A stretch of 64,000 nucleotides of DNA, taken from positions 252,532,518 through 252,596,517 of the forward strand of contig NC_133658.1 of the NCBI RefSeq assembly GCF_037893015.1, given 5' to 3'. This DNA comes from Macrotis lagotis (Eukaryota > Chordata > Mammalia > Peramelemorphia > Peramelidae). Under the pieces are notes generated by a model, which was not told the origin of the DNA, did no database searches, and was given only the letters and a program-made list of their open reading frames with translations. Positions 42,276-53,123 of the stretch are shown piece by piece. Position numbers and translations under genes: made by a program. The first letter of the stretch is position 1, and each line of letters starts with the position of its first letter.

Positions 42276-42364
42276 TAATGTTCTTTCTATTATTTCATGT
42301 TATTTTTCATTGAAACATTCCTTCAACAAATGTTATTTAGCCTCAACTATGTGGAATGAGAAAA

Positions 42365-42590
42365 ACAACAATGGCAAAGTGGATAGAATACCACTTTCAG
42401 AATCTAGCAAGTCTGGGTTCAAGTTCAATCACTTGCACCTGATTATGTGACTTAGATAAATTATTTAATTTCTGAGTACCTAAGACATCTTTCTAAGTCT
42501 ATAAATTGCTGAGCAGGTGCTGATATGAACTGGACTTTCCTCACCAGTTCCTTCTTCCAAAATTGTATGGGACATTGAAGATACAATGTC
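42365..42590 (+). repeat. SINE-B-type, sense, diverged
   Basis: GGCAAAGTGGATAGAATACC, TCTGGGTTCAAGTTCAATC, GATTATGTGACTTAGAT and a body ending in CTCACCAGTTCCTTC. Confidence 0.6.
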
Positions 42591-42639
42591 AAAAAAAGGG
42601 AAACAACCTGCTCTCAAGGGGGTTATATTCCAGACTCTG

Positions 42640-42715
42640 TGTATATGTATATATGTGGTATATATGTGTATATATATATGTATGTATGTCTGTGTGTGCT
42701 GTATATGTGTGTGGT
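42640..42715. repeat. TATG/TGTG degenerate microsatellite
   Basis: Alternating TATATG and TGTG units. Confidence 0.85.
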
Positions 42716-42819
42716 GGGGGAAGGGTGATTCTTCATGGAACTCCAAAGGCCCTTCCAGCTGTAAATTCTTGTGATTCCTATGACTCATTCCTTTAATGAC
42801 TATGGAGACAGGGCTGCAA

Positions 42820-43000
42820 AGTCAGAGTCCTGAGCTGGAGAGGGACCTGAAACATAATTTAATCTAACTCTTTTATTTACAGAGAAAACTTAGAGAAGCC
42901 TGGGGAGGAAAAGTGATTTATTTAATGATACAAAACTAGGGTTCAAATCCAGGATTGCTGATGTCTCGTTCTGGACTCTTTCCATCATTCCACATTATCT
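42820..43000 (+). repeat. MIR3-like repeat
   Basis: GTCAGAGTCCTGAGCTGGAG, TTATTTACAGAGAAAAC and GGTTCAAATCCAGGATTGC. Confidence 0.65.
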
Positions 43001-43104
43001 CCACATTACACAATGAAAGTGTGTATAAGTCTAAGTCATAAATCCCACTTATACTAAACGCAATGCTTACTAATCCTGGATCAATATAAAACTAACTCCT
43101 TGAG

Positions 43105-43520
43105 GCTTTTTTTGATTTTTGCTAAAACAACAGATTTAAGATTTTAAAATATTATATTAAGTTAATAATTAAAATAGTAATATTTTTAAAGAGTTTCTAC
43201 CACATAGTTGATATTTTAATATTTTTAAATTTGTTACCTTATTTAAATATTTCATTTTAATAGACAAATTTGCTTTATTTTTAATTAATTTTAATATATT
43301 AATTGGGTCAGCAGGGTGGTAATGGATAGTGTTTTTCTTGCTTTCTGTTATCAGCAGATTTAATATTTTAAAATATTGAAGTAAAAATTAACACATTAAA
43401 TATTTTGAAATACTTTAATATTTTATATCACAGATAGAATATTTTAATATTAAATTTATTATTTTATTTAAATATTTCATGTCTATAAGCTTTATTTTAT
43501 TTTTTATTAATTTTAATAAG
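43105..43520. repeat. diverged tandem duplication, AT-rich, about 224-bp period
   Basis: Copy 1 runs about 43105-43305, copy 2 about 43330-43520. Both contain CAGATTTAA..TTTTAAAATATT near the start, a TTATTTAAATATTTCAT block in the middle and TTAATTTTAATA at the end. Copies differ by many substitutions and small indels. Confidence 0.7.
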
Positions 43521-43920
43521 GTGCTACAGTCAATAGAGTACTGGCCCTAGAGTCAGGAGAATCTGAATTCAAATCCAGCCTCAGGGGTGGCTAGGTGGTA
43601 CAGTGGATAGAGCACTGGCCCTGGAGTCAGGAGTACCTGAGTTCAAATCGGACCTCAGACACTTAATAATTACCTAGCTGTGAGGCCTTGGGCAAGCCGC
43701 TTAACCCCATTTGCCTTGCAAAAAAAAACCTTAAAAAAAACAAATCAAATCCAGCCTCAGACACTTAAGAGCTACTGACCTTGGGCAAGTTACTTAACCT
43801 TTTTGCCTCAGTTTCCTCATCTGTAAAAATGAACTGGAGAAGAAAATGGCAGCTTTACCAAGAAAATCTTAAGTAGGGTCACAAAGAATAGGACATGACT
43901 GACCAACAAAATAAATTAAA
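43521..43920 (+). repeat. SINE-B interrupted by a younger SINE-A
   Basis: Outer SINE-B: GGTGCTACAGTCAATAGAG to 43584, resuming at 43745 with CAAATCCAGCCTCAG and running through CTCAGTTTCCTCATCTG, GGAGAAGAAAATGGC and CATGACTGACCAACAAAA. Confidence 0.9.
43585..43744 (+). repeat. SINE-A nested in SINE-B, perfect 16-bp TSD
   Basis: Sense copy GGTGGCTAGGTGGTACAGTGG through TTGCCTTGCAAAAAAAAC. TCAAATCCAGCCTCAG flanks it exactly (43569-43584, 43745-43760). It gives direct proof of the relative age of the two families. Confidence 0.97.
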
Positions 43921-44097
43921 TGTTAAAGTAACATTTCAGATTTAGTAATGATTACAATTCACCAATCACTTGGTTCTCAAATAGCAAAAAGAGGCAGGCT
44001 TATTTGGTCAGGAATAGTTTGACCTAGAGGGAAGGACTTGGATAGGGTTCTTAAGGATGGGTATCTGAGGAGGAGGGAAAGGGGCAGGCCAGGAGAA

Positions 44098-44212
44098 TAT
44101 GTTGAAGTGGATAGACTATGGACCAGGAGGATCTGAGTTCAAATTGGACCTCTGACTCTTATCAGCTGGGTGATCCCAGGTAAGTCACTTAACTACAAAA
44201 AAAAAAAAAAAG
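44098..44212 (+). repeat. short SINE with A-tail
   Basis: AAGTGGATAGACTATGGACC, CTGAGTTCAAATTGGACC, GTGATCCCAGGTAAGTCAC and a 15-bp A-run. 43921-44097 before it is unassigned. Confidence 0.7.
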
Positions 44213-44289
44213 ATATAATGAAAGCCTAAAGAAGCAGCCATGAGAGTGGGAAGTAGAGGGCTGATCAAGAGGCATAGAATATCTTTATT

Positions 44290-44450
44290 AGTTTTAATAT
44301 GTCAGTACTAGAAAGGATTTTAGAACAGAGAACGTTAGATCTGCAAGGGACCCCAGTTTATAAAATGGAATTCTGGGGCTAGAGAAAAGCTCCCTCTTTT
44401 TTTTTTTCCAGAGACAGAACCTGAAACCCATTAATGTGATGGCGTAGGGT
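44290..44450 (+). repeat. MIR3-like repeat
   Basis: GTCAGTACTAGAAAGGATTT, GAACGTTAGATCTGCAAGGG; right part carries a T-run (44398-44409). Confidence 0.55.
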
Positions 44451-44559
44451 CCCATGTCCCACCGTATGACCCCAAATATCGTTCCCCTTTGTCTGCCCCG
44501 CTCTCTCTGACTCTCTTCTCATTCTGAGGCTTTTAGAAGTTCTATTTCTATAGAAAAGA

Positions 44560-45400
44560 AGTTGAGAGAGAGGAGAAGCACGCCAAGAGAGTCAAGGATG
44601 AGGACAGAAGGGAGGGAAACCACCGGGAGGGAGGGATTAGGGAGGGAAAGAGGGAGGCGGGGAGCGGGCGGCCCTGGCCCTGGCTTGGATTTCTTGAAGC
44701 TTTTTAAAAGCTGGGTCCCGGGCCGGCACAGGAAGTCCCTAAGCAGACAGAAAGTCTACTCTGGCCGGCTCCTTGGCAGGAGGCTGCCGCCCAAGGCTGG
44801 GCCACCAGGCCAGGAGACTGGGAAGACATTCCACAACAAAGGGGGAGGGAATGAATGGGAAGTGGGGTGTGTGACTCAGGGAGGCTGAGGGGGAGAGCCA
44901 GGTATTTTCTGAGGGGCAGAGTCCTTTGTGGGGGGGGGGCGAGAAGGGCTCGGGCAATTATGGGGAGGGGGGCCCTAGGCTCCCATAACCTAAGGGGGGA
45001 TCAGGGTCTGCAGTGCTCCAGGAAGCATTCCTCCCCTCTCCATGGACATTTCTGGAAGCAGACCGGTTTCCACATACATTTCCACACACCCACCCACAGA
45101 TACCCAGTGTATAGTTTCTCGCTCATATGTGGACGCATTCCAGCCCCTGAGTGGACCAAATTTCATACTTCTATTTAGACACGTACGAGCACACCGCGGA
45201 TCAGTCCTTGGCCCACTCACCGCCTTTCCTCCATTTCCCAAGTCTTCCGAGGGACCCTCTTAAGGCTGTTACCCCAGATCTGGAGTTAAGTGGGTGGGCC
45301 CCCAGGGCGGCCAGCCCAGACCGAGAGTTCGGGTGCCTCTGGCCCCGGGGGGATCTCTGGCTCTCGATGAGTCTCAGCTTCTCCCCAGGACTGTGAGGGG
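44560..45400. promoter_or_regulatory. GC- and CpG-rich block, candidate promoter/enhancer
   Basis: The most CpG-dense stretch with 45590-45870: clusters at 44640-44780 (GCGGGCGGCC, CCCGGGCCGGC), 45180-45205 and 45300-45370. Repeat-free. Motifs include ACATTCCACAACAAAG (TEAD plus SOX core) near 44826 and TGACTCA at 44872-44878. Open frames here are long only because stops are rare in GC-rich sequence. No exon or start site could be assigned. Confidence 0.4.
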
Positions 45401-45419
45401 GTCACTAGCATCACCCCCA

Positions 45420-45560
45420 CACACACACACTTCTACAGCTCTTTAAGGTTTGCAAAATTCTCCATCCAACTGGTGGGGCCGCAGTTTGAGGATGATTATC
45501 CCCTTTATAAAGGAAGAAACAGAGGGAAAGGGAACATGTCCATAGATTGAGGAAGAGAGG
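45420..45560 (-). repeat. MIR, antisense, between CpG-rich blocks
   Basis: GCTCTTTAAGGTTTGCAAA, GGATGATTATCCCC and AAGGAAGAAACAGAGGG. A CA run at 45418-45429 abuts it. It supplies the C-terminal part of the 165-codon minus-strand frame at 45411-45908. Confidence 0.65.
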
Positions 45561-45900
45561 GCTTAGAGAGTCAGAGGAAGAAGGCTTGGCTTTGAGGCAA
45601 GGGACGGCTCTTTTCCTTTCCTGCCCTTCCTGCGCCAATGGTGTCAACAGCTGGGAAATCAGTCCCAGGGAGAGCCTGGAAAAACCATTCTCTGTGACTG
45701 TTGCAGCCGCCGACGCCAGGCTCTGTCTGTTTTCTCCACCCAGAGCTCCCAGAAGGTAATGGCAAAAATGTTCCACTGGGCAGATGATGAGGGATATTGG
45801 CTCCCCGGCCCTCACCCCAGGCCCAGGCCGGAGCGACCAAGCAGGGGAGGCTGAGCCCCGTCTTAGCGACGTAATGGGGAGATGAAAGGAAGCAACCAAA
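45561..45900. promoter_or_regulatory. second CpG-rich block
   Basis: CpG cluster GCAGCCGCCGACGCC at 45704-45718, CCAATGG at 45634-45640, E-box CAGCTG, and GCGACGTAATG (ATF/CREB-like) near 45865. The minus-strand open frame over it has no recognised domain. Confidence 0.35.
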
Positions 45901-46039
45901 TCAGCCAAGATCTCTGGTGCTCAGCTAGACTTTAATGCTAAATATGGAAGATTAAGACCAAATTTCTATTTTCCTCTGGGTCTACAGTCTAGCTGAGAAA
46001 AGGAAACAGGTGCATGAAATAAGAACATAGTTTGTCTAG

Positions 46040-46225
46040 TCCTGGGACCACGGATTAAGATCTGAAAGGAGCCACAAGGATCATCTAGTTAACACCCCCA
46101 CCCTCCCATCCCTCTCAGAAGAGGAAATCAAGGCTAAAGGCAGGGAGGTGACCTCCCCAGGACCAGAGGCAATAAATTACTCACCTGGGATTCAAACCCA
46201 ACTCTTCAGAATAAAGAGCTTGTGC
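46040..46225 (+). repeat. MIR3-like repeat
   Basis: GATTAAGATCTGAAAGGAGC, AAGGATCATCTAGTTAACAC, GGGATTCAAACCCAACTC. Confidence 0.7.
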
Positions 46226-46404
46226 CCCAGAGAAGAAAAATAATAATAAAAAAATTATCTCTCTTATTTCTTTGCAGGAGTGGGAAACTATGGGTAAGAA
46301 ATATTGCCTATATAGTCAGATTTGATTGATGTATTGATTGGTTTTACTTTGAAATGTTTTCTCTCTGTTACATTTTTTTCTTACAAGGGATGACTCAAAG
46401 GCAA

Positions 46405-46460
46405 GGGGAATATATATATATATATATATGTTTATATATACATATATATATTTAAAAGAA
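46405..46460. repeat. (TA)n microsatellite
   Basis: TA tract with ATG interruptions. Confidence 0.9.
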
Positions 46461-46491
46461 GGTGATATACAAACAAAATATTTCAATGTAT

Positions 46492-46633
46492 GTTTTTTTC
46501 AAGGCAATGGGGTTAAGTGGCTTGCCCAAGGCCACACAGCTAGGTAATTATTAAGTGTCTGAGACCGGATTTGAACCCAGGTACTCCTGACTCCAAGGCC
46601 AGTGCTTTATCCACTATGCTACCTAGCCGCCCC
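46492..46633 (-). repeat. SINE-A, antisense
   Basis: TTTTTTTCAAGGCAATGGGG, AGGTAATTATTAAGTGTCTG, GAACCCAGGTACTCCTGAC, head CTACCTAGCCGCCCC. Little diverged. Confidence 0.92.
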
Positions 46634-47044
46634 TTAACAATCATTTTTTGCAAGATTTTGAGTTTTACATTTTTTCCTTCCTTCCCTTCTTCCTCCTGAC
46701 AGAAAGGTTAATATAGGTTTATATGTATATACATATATATAAAACCATGTTAAACATACATCCCTATTAATCATGTTATGAAAGAAGAATCAAATCAAAA
46801 TGGGAAAAAAACATTAGAGAAAAACATAATATATAAGACAACTTTAAAAAACTGAAGATAATAAGCTTGGGTCTGCATTTAAACTCCATAGTTTCTTCTC
46901 TGGATATGGATGATATTTTCCATTACAAGTCTTTTAGAATTGTTTTTGATTATAGTACTGTATAAATGACCAAATCAATCATGGATGATCATCATCCAAT
47001 GCTGCTGTTAGTGTGAACAATGTTCTGGTTCTGCTCACTAGATT
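46634..47044 (-). repeat. L1 3' UTR, antisense
   Basis: TTTTGCAAGATTTTGAGTTT, a CT-rich tract at 46675-46700, TTAATATAGGTTTATATG, TTAAACTCCATAGTTTCTTC, GCTGCTGTTAGTGTGAACAA, GTTCTGGTTCTGCTCACTAG. Same order as 50480-51003. Confidence 0.75.
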
Positions 47045-47235
47045 TAGTAATTCTTAACCCTTTTGGGGTCAAGGATTTCTTGGCAGTCTGTTTGAAACCT
47101 GTGAACTCCTCAGAATAATGTGTTTAAAAGCATAAAATAAAATACATAGTATTGCAAAGAAAAATAATTTTATTGAAATGTAACAACACATTTTTAAAAA
47201 TGTTCACATTTCAGAACCCATAGGAAATCAGGGAA
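47045..47235 (-). repeat. old interspersed repeat, antisense
   Basis: ATTCTTAACCCTTTTGGGG, AATAATGTGTTTAAAAGC and TTTCAGAACCCATAGG are the reverse complement of the repeat at 41760-41895. Confidence 0.55.
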
Positions 47236-47429
47236 GAAATTAGGATCTCAGATGAGAGGTTACAAGTATAGCCCAGATAGTGGACAGAAAGGGAGAATTT
47301 ATAAAAGATAACATGAAGATAGAATCAACATGATTTGGCAATTCATTGAATATAGATGGAAATGGGGGAAGATAGTTGAGGATGACTGCAGGATTGAGCT
47401 TTATTAACTAAATAGAGGCAAGTCAACTG

Positions 47430-47960
47430 TCATTCATTAAACATCTACTATATGCCAAACACTAAGGTGATACTAAGAAAGGCAAAAAACCCAACCCAAA
47501 CCAACAACAATTGAGAAAAAACAACAAATCTAGTCTCTATTTTCAAGGAGCTCACAATCTAATGGCAAAGACAACAGGCAAACAACAATGTACAAATATT
47601 ATTCATATATATATATATATATATAGATGGGAAATTGAAGATAAGACTATAGAGAAGGCACAAAGATTAAAGAGGACTATGACAATCTTGATGTAGGTGA
47701 AACTTGAGGTAAGACTTAAAGGAGGTCAAGTGAACTAAGTCAGAAATGAGAAAGGAGAGTATTCCAGACATGTGGAAGAGTCAGTGAAAATACTCAATCA
47801 GGACTGTTCAGGGAACATTTGGAGGAGGACTGTGTTAATAGGCAGTAGGGAAAATGGAGGGAAGTAAGAAATAAGTAGATTATTTAAGAGAAAGATTGGA
47901 TTTGGGGAATAAGGTAATGAGTTCTATTTTGGGTTTGAAATTTCTATGGGACATCCAGTT
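47430..47960 (-). repeat. L2 3' half, antisense
   Basis: CATTCATTAAACATCTACTA, AAGGAGCTCACAATCTAATGG, AGTATTCCAGACATGTGG and later blocks are the reverse complement of L2. A TA run (47606-47625) lies inside. Confidence 0.7.
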
Positions 47961-48039
47961 TTAAGTGTCCAATATATATTTTTATGCAAGGCTAGTGTTC
48001 AGGAGAGAAACTAGAGCTGAATATGTGGTCTGGTAGAGA

Positions 48040-48360
48040 GGAGAAAAATCAATAATTATCAAGCATTTATTAAGGGCTCACCATGCTAAATATACAAGGA
48101 AAGGTAAAAACACAGAATCTGTCCTCAAGGAGCTTCCACTCTAATGGGGGAGACACATAAAAATAAAAGGATATTTTTACAGTATAAATGGAAGATAATC
48201 TCAAAATCAGGAGTAGAGGTAGAATCAGAGTGAGATGGTTGGGGGTGGGGGTGGGTGGGAGGCAGTTAGAAAACACCCTTTACAAAAGGTGGGATTTGAG
48301 TTGAATCTTGGAGGAAGTCAGTATGCAGAGGGAAGGAGGGAAAATATTTCAGGCCTGGGG
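48040..48360 (-). repeat. L2 3' end, antisense
   Basis: AAGCATTTATTAAGGGCTC, CCTCAAGGAGCTTCCACTC, AGGTGGGATTTGAGTTGAATC are reverse-complement L2 tail and ORF2 end. Confidence 0.8.
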
Positions 48361-48714
48361 AACAGCTAGTGAGAAGATATAGAGTAGGAAGGAGTGTCCT
48401 ATGGAAGGAAGAGCAAGAATGCCAGGGCCATATTTCCCTGAAAAATTTGAGGTCATTTCTGGAGAGCTCCCTCTTCTCTCATCCTCTTTATGTCATATCA
48501 CCCAGATGCCTTATGCTAGTATCTTCTCCTTTTCCCCCTATCTTCCAAGATAGGATGGCCCTTCTTGTTAAGGTATACCCCCTGACATTCATGGGTTTTG
48601 GGGTAGCATAGTGAATAAGCATTTATATATTGTCTTTTATACTAAGTACAATAAAAAGGATTTTTTTTAAATCTCTAAACTTTTTTAAATTTAAATTTTA
48701 TTTTTTAAAATGAG
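48361..48714. other. no recognised feature
   Basis: Single-copy-looking, ending in an AT-rich stretch (48660-48714). Confidence 0.35.
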
Positions 48715-49449
48715 TTTTTATTTTCTATATCTTACATCATGATAGTATCCCATGCATTCCTTCTTCTCCCTGTCCCCAAGAACTATCCCAAATGAGAGTA
48801 TTTTTTAGAGAGGGAAAAAAGTAAGCACAACTGATCAGTTCTTTAAAAAAGTCTGAAAACATGAATGATTTGTAACACCTGTGGACTCCCATCTCCATGA
48901 ACAGAGTGAGTATAACTTCTCATAGTTCTTCATTTGAGTCCAGCTTGATTTTTACAGTTTTGCTACACTTGCTTGTGAATTTGGGGTGTGTCATTGTTCT
49001 TTATTCTTATATGACATTGTTCCTGTGTACATTGTTTTTTTGGCTCTGCTCGATTTATTTTTCATCAACTCATATAGCCATTTCCATTTTTTCCTGTATT
49101 CATCATATTCATCATTTCTTATATCACAGTAATATTCCATTACCTTCATGAACCACAATTAGGCCATTTCCCAATTGATGAGCATCAACTTTGTTTCCCA
49201 CACTTAGCTATCACAAAACATGCAGCTATAAATATTTTGGAGAATATGGACTTTTTTTTCCTTCCTTGACGGTTCTTTCTCAAACTAAACTGCCTAGGAT
49301 TCATGTTGTTCAAATGCCCAACATATGATTACCAAAATGATTATTTTCTGGAGAACTCATACAGGGCAAGCACTCACAGGGAGGCAGAAAAAGTGATAGA
49401 AGAACACTCTGAAGGTCTCTCTTAAGAATTTTGAAATTGCCTTGTGCAG

Positions 49450-49599
49450 GGACAGCTAGGTGGCTCAGTGGATAGAGCACTGGCCCTGGAGTCAGGAGTA
49501 CCTGAATTCAAATCCAGCTTCAGACACTTAATAATTAGCTGCATGGCCTTGGGCAAGCTACTTAACCCCATTTGCCTTGCAAAAAAAAAAAGGAAAAAA
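49450..49599 (+). repeat. SINE-A, sense, with TSD
   Basis: CAGCTAGGTGGCTCAGTGG through TTTGCCTTGCAAAAAAAAAAA. Flanks GAAATTGCCTTGTGCAG (49433-49449) and GAAATTGCTTGTGCAG (49600-49615) match with one indel. Confidence 0.92.
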
Positions 49600-49749
49600 G
49601 AAATTGCTTGTGCAGCCTAGGCACAGGGACCACCCAGCATAGTATGCCCTCATCAGAGAGGGTGCTATGTTTAATGAGCAAGGCAGAATTGAAGCAGCTC
49701 AAAGAAAGCATGAGATAGTTAAGTTTCGAGAACCCATCCCAGGTGTTCA

Positions 49750-49900
49750 CACAGACTGTTTGTGTCTGATCTGGGATAGGAACATTCCAAACTTCTATTG
49801 GTCTGATAAATCACAGTCAGACATACTGTAACCTGTCTCTAACATGGTGATGTCATTTTGATCTTCTTTGATAACAAAGGACTAGAACCAATCAAACTCA
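49750..49900 (+). repeat. SINE-C-type 3' tail
   Basis: CATGGTGATGTCATTTTGATC, TTCTTTGATAACAAAGGAC and AACCAATCAAAC resemble the SINE-C tail (TCTTCTTTGAGAACAAAGGA). Confidence 0.5.
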
Positions 49901-51007
49901 GTAATGGAGTCTCTGATTAAAAAAATATGAATATTTTAGTCACTTTGTTTTCATAATTCCAAATTGTTTTCAAAAATGGTTGTACCACTTTACCAACAAT
50001 ATATGTTTCTGTCTTTCTACAATCCCTCCCACATGAGTTCTTGCTATTTTTCATTTTTGTTAATTTTCAGGGTGTGAGATAAAACCTCAGTGTTGTTTTT
50101 GATTTGTATTTCTCTTAGCTTATTGAGAATATTTTGTCATGTGATTGTGAATACTTCATAGTTCTTTTGAGAACCTTTTCTTCAGATCCTTTGATCATAT
50201 ATCTTTTGGGGAATAGTTATTAGTTTTCTATACATGTTTATTAATTATTTGTATATCTTGGATACTACAGAAATTTGATACAAAGAATCATCACCCCCCC
50301 CATTTAATACTACTTCCCTTCTTATTTTTAATGCATTAATGTTGACTTGCAGAAGCTTTTTAAGTATCTTATCTTTTGAATTGTGTCTATCATTTAAGAA
50401 TACATCTTTTATCCGTAACTATGAAAAGTATATGATCTATTTCTCTCCTAATTTTTTATGTTATTGCTCATTTCTTTCTTTTTAAAAAAATATTTTATTA
50501 GTTTTCCAATTATAAACAACAGTAGTTTCTATCATTTTTGGTCAGATTTTGAATTTTACTATTTTTTCCCCACCCCTCCCTTCCCTCCCTCCACCTCTCC
50601 CCCAGGCAGTCTGATAAGCTTTACATTGTTTCCATGTTCTACATTAATCAAAATTGAATGTGTTGAGAGAGAAATCATATCCTTGAGGAGAAAATAAAAT
50701 ATTAAAGATAGCAAAATTATGTTGCACAATAAGACAGTTTTTTTTTTTTTAAATAGAAGGTAATAGACTTTGGTCTTTGTTTAAATTCCACAATTCTTTC
50801 TCTGGATACCCATGGTATTCTCTGTCACAGGTGCTCTAAAATTGTCCCTTATTATTACATTGATGGCATGAGCAAGTCCATTAAAGTTGAACATCACCCC
50901 CATGTTGCTGTTAGGGTGTACAATGTTCTTCTGGTTCTGCTCATCTCTCCCAGCATCAGTTCATGCAAATCCTTCCAGGCTTCTCTGAAATTCCATCCCT
51001 CTAACAT

Positions 51008-51527
51008 AGTAACGCAGTAATGAAAGAAGACTTCAACATCCCTCAATTAGTTTTGGATCAGTCTAACAGAAAGATAAATTAAAAGAGAAAATATGGAACT
51101 GAACAAATTTCTGGAGAAACTAGTGTTAAAAGACTTTATGACACCTTCTAAGTAAGACAGCAAAAAAGATAAAACTATTTCTCTGTAACACATGGAACTT
51201 CTATAAAAATTGACCATGTCCTATGGTGCAGAGATATTGCCAAAAAATGCAAAAAAAAGCAGAAGTAGCCAACACATCATTTATTTTTTTGTTTTTGTTT
51301 TTTATTTTTTTCCTTCTATTAGAGATTTTATTTGAGTTTTACAATTTTTTCCCCCCAATCTTACTTCCCTCCCCCTCCCCCACCCCCCTGGAAAGCAATT
51401 TGTCAGTCTTTACTTTGTTTCCATGTTGTACATTGATCCAAATTGAGTGCAACCCATCATTTAAAGACCATAATGCAATAAGAATAGAAACTGATTCTGG
51501 CACCACAAGACACAGACCCCAAACAGA
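51008..51527 (+). repeat. inverted copy of L1 ORF2 segment
   Basis: Near-exact reverse complement of 53674-54018, for example AATATGGAACTGAACAAATT, TGACCATGTCCTATGGTGC. Carries an extra insertion at 51284-51450. No A-tail at either end, so it does not look like an ordinary retrotransposed copy. Confidence 0.92.
51284..51450 (-). repeat. short L1 3'-end insertion with TSD
   Basis: T-rich start, TTTATTTGAGTTTTACAAT, CT tract 51367-51390, TACATTGATCCAAATTGAG. Flanked by AACACATCATTTA (51271-51283) and AACCCATCATTTA (51451-51463). It is absent from the other arm of the inverted repeat. Confidence 0.88.
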
Positions 51528-51639
51528 CGACAGGACAATAGTGTTCCATAACATACATATACCACAATTTGTTCAGCCATTCACCAATTGATGGACACTG
51601 ACTCAATTTCCAATTCTTTGCTACCACAAACAGGGCTGC

Positions 51640-51870
51640 TATGCTCATTCCTTTCAATTGTGTTGGACTCTTTCTGATCCTATTTGAAGTTTTCTTGACA
51701 AATATATTGAAGTGTTTTGCCTTTTTTTTTTCCCAGCTCATTTCACAGATAAGGAAACTGAGATAAGCAAAGTTAAGTGATTTGCCCAGGGTCTCATAGC
51801 TAGTAAGTGATTGAGGTAATCTTCCTGACTACAATTCAGCACTCTAGCCACTACTACACTCCCTGGTTGC
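51640..51870 (-). repeat. SINE-B, antisense
   Basis: CAATTGTGTTGGACTCTTTC, GATCCTATTTGAAGTTTTC, CTCATTTCACAGATAAGG, GCCCAGGGTCTCATAGCTAG, head ACTCCCTGGTTGCCC. Confidence 0.85.
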
Positions 51871-52562
51871 CCATTAAAAACAAGCAAACAAATAAAATTA
51901 TAAACAAAACATATTGAGCATTGAATTTTCCTCTGGCTCTTTAGGTTGTTCTTTATTTCTTTAAGGAGTGTTTTGTAATCGAATCTCTATAAGTCTTTTT
52001 TGCACTTTGGGAAGTTGTTCCCAAACATTTTTTGAATTTTTATATTTATTTAGATGGCATTTCCCTTCCTTAATTATTGCTTCTTGTGTTTTGCTATAAT
52101 TATATAAAAATATTGTTGATTTGTGAGAATTTCTTTTGCACTTGCAAATTTGCTAAAACTATTGTCTTAATTAGTATCTTTGCCTGTTCCTTAGAATTTT
52201 CCAAGTAAAGCATCATAATATCAGCAAACAAGAATGGTTTCATCTCTTCTTTATCCACTTTATTCCTTTAATTCCTTTCTCTTGTATTATTCCTATCTCT
52301 AGCATTTCCAGATCTATTATCAAATAAAGAATGGACATCCTTGCTTCATTACTGTATTTATGGGAAATAGTTCTATATATCCCTATTACATAGAATGCTT
52401 GCTTTCCATTTTGGATAGATGATTTAATATTTTTTAAAGGGCCCCTTTATACCAATACTTTGTAAGATTTTTAGCATAAATGGGTATTTTGTTTTGTCAA
52501 AGACTTTTTCTGCATCTGTTGGATATTTTGGTTTTTAATATAATTGATTAGCTAATTGTTTT

Positions 52563-52740
52563 ACTTTTTATTTACTTACTTACTTACTTATTTATTTATT
52601 TTAGGTTTTTGCAAGACAAATGGGGTTAAGGAACTTGCCCAAGGCCACACAGCTAGGTAATTATTAAGTGTCTGAGACCAGATTTGAACCCAGGTACTCC
52701 TGACTCTAAGGCCAGTGCTTTATCCACCTAGCCACCCCAA
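52563..52740 (-). repeat. SINE-A in L1, 9-bp TSD
   Basis: T/TTAC-rich tail TTACTTACTTACTTATTTAT, GCAAGACAAATGGGGTTAAG, AATTATTAAGTGTCTGAG. AATTGTTTT at 52554-52562 and 52741-52749. Confidence 0.92.
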
Positions 52741-53123
52741 AATTGTTTTTCTAATGTTAAACTATTGTATCCCTGGTAAATGTTATTTGATCATAATGAG
52801 TTATTTCTTGGATAAATCTCTGCAGTCTGTTTGATAAAACTTTGTTTCAAATTTCTGAGTCAATATTCATTAATGAAATTGGCCTATTTTTTCTTTGTTT
52901 TATCTTTCTCTGGTTTAGGTATTAGGACTTTGTCTTATGAAAGGATTCTGATAAGATTCTTAATTTTTGAGAATAATTTGTAAAGTCTGAGTGCTAACTG
53001 GTCTTCAATAGTTTGATAGAATTCTCATGGGAATCCATCAGTTTCAGATGGTTTTCCTCTATGGTAGTTCCATTACAAGCATATCTGTTTTATTTTTCTG
53101 AGTTCAGATGTCTATTTGTTCTT

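Larger units (their letters stand above)
48715..50470 (-). repeat. L1 ORF2 end and 3' UTR, antisense, interrupted
   Basis: 3' UTR at 48715-49340 (AATATTCCATTACCTTCATG, CAATTGATGAGCATCAAC), then ORF2 C-terminal debris at 49905-50470 (CAAAAATGGTTGTACCAC, GGGTGTGAGATAAAACCTC, TTTTGAGAACCTTTTCTTCAG). The ORF2 part parallels the antisense of mammalian L1 ORF2. Interrupted by 49433-49895. Confidence 0.75.
50480..51640 (-). repeat. L1 3' UTR, antisense, with an inverted L1 insert
   Basis: TTTTTAAAAAAATATTTTATT, CT-rich tract 50570-50600, TGTTGCTGTTAGGGTGTAC, GTTCATGCAAATCCTTCCAG up to about 51003. The same UTR continues at 51528 with CAATAGTGTTCCATAACATAC and CAATTGATGGACACTGAC. Between them sits sense-oriented L1 ORF2 sequence (51008-51527). 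Confidence 0.75.

Noticed and set aside
43585..43660. tRNA-like heads of SINE-A copies
   Set aside because: A- and B-box-like motifs are present, but there is no cloverleaf-closing acceptor stem. These are SINE promoters, not tRNA genes.
45411..45908. 165-codon minus-strand open frame in CpG-rich DNA
   Set aside because: Low stop density is expected in GC-rich sequence, the C-terminal part is an antisense MIR, and nothing in the protein is recognisable.
47430..48360. Apparent separate unknown repeat family beginning with a CATTTATTAAG motif
   Set aside because: Reverse-complementing it gives the L2 3' tail, so it is antisense L2 rather than something new.
50480..51527. Twin-priming (5' inversion) as the explanation of the inverted L1 segment
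   Set aside because: The 3' UTR appears to continue on the far side of the inverted segment, so the segment seems inserted within it rather than forming the 5' inverted end of one insertion. Not fully excluded.
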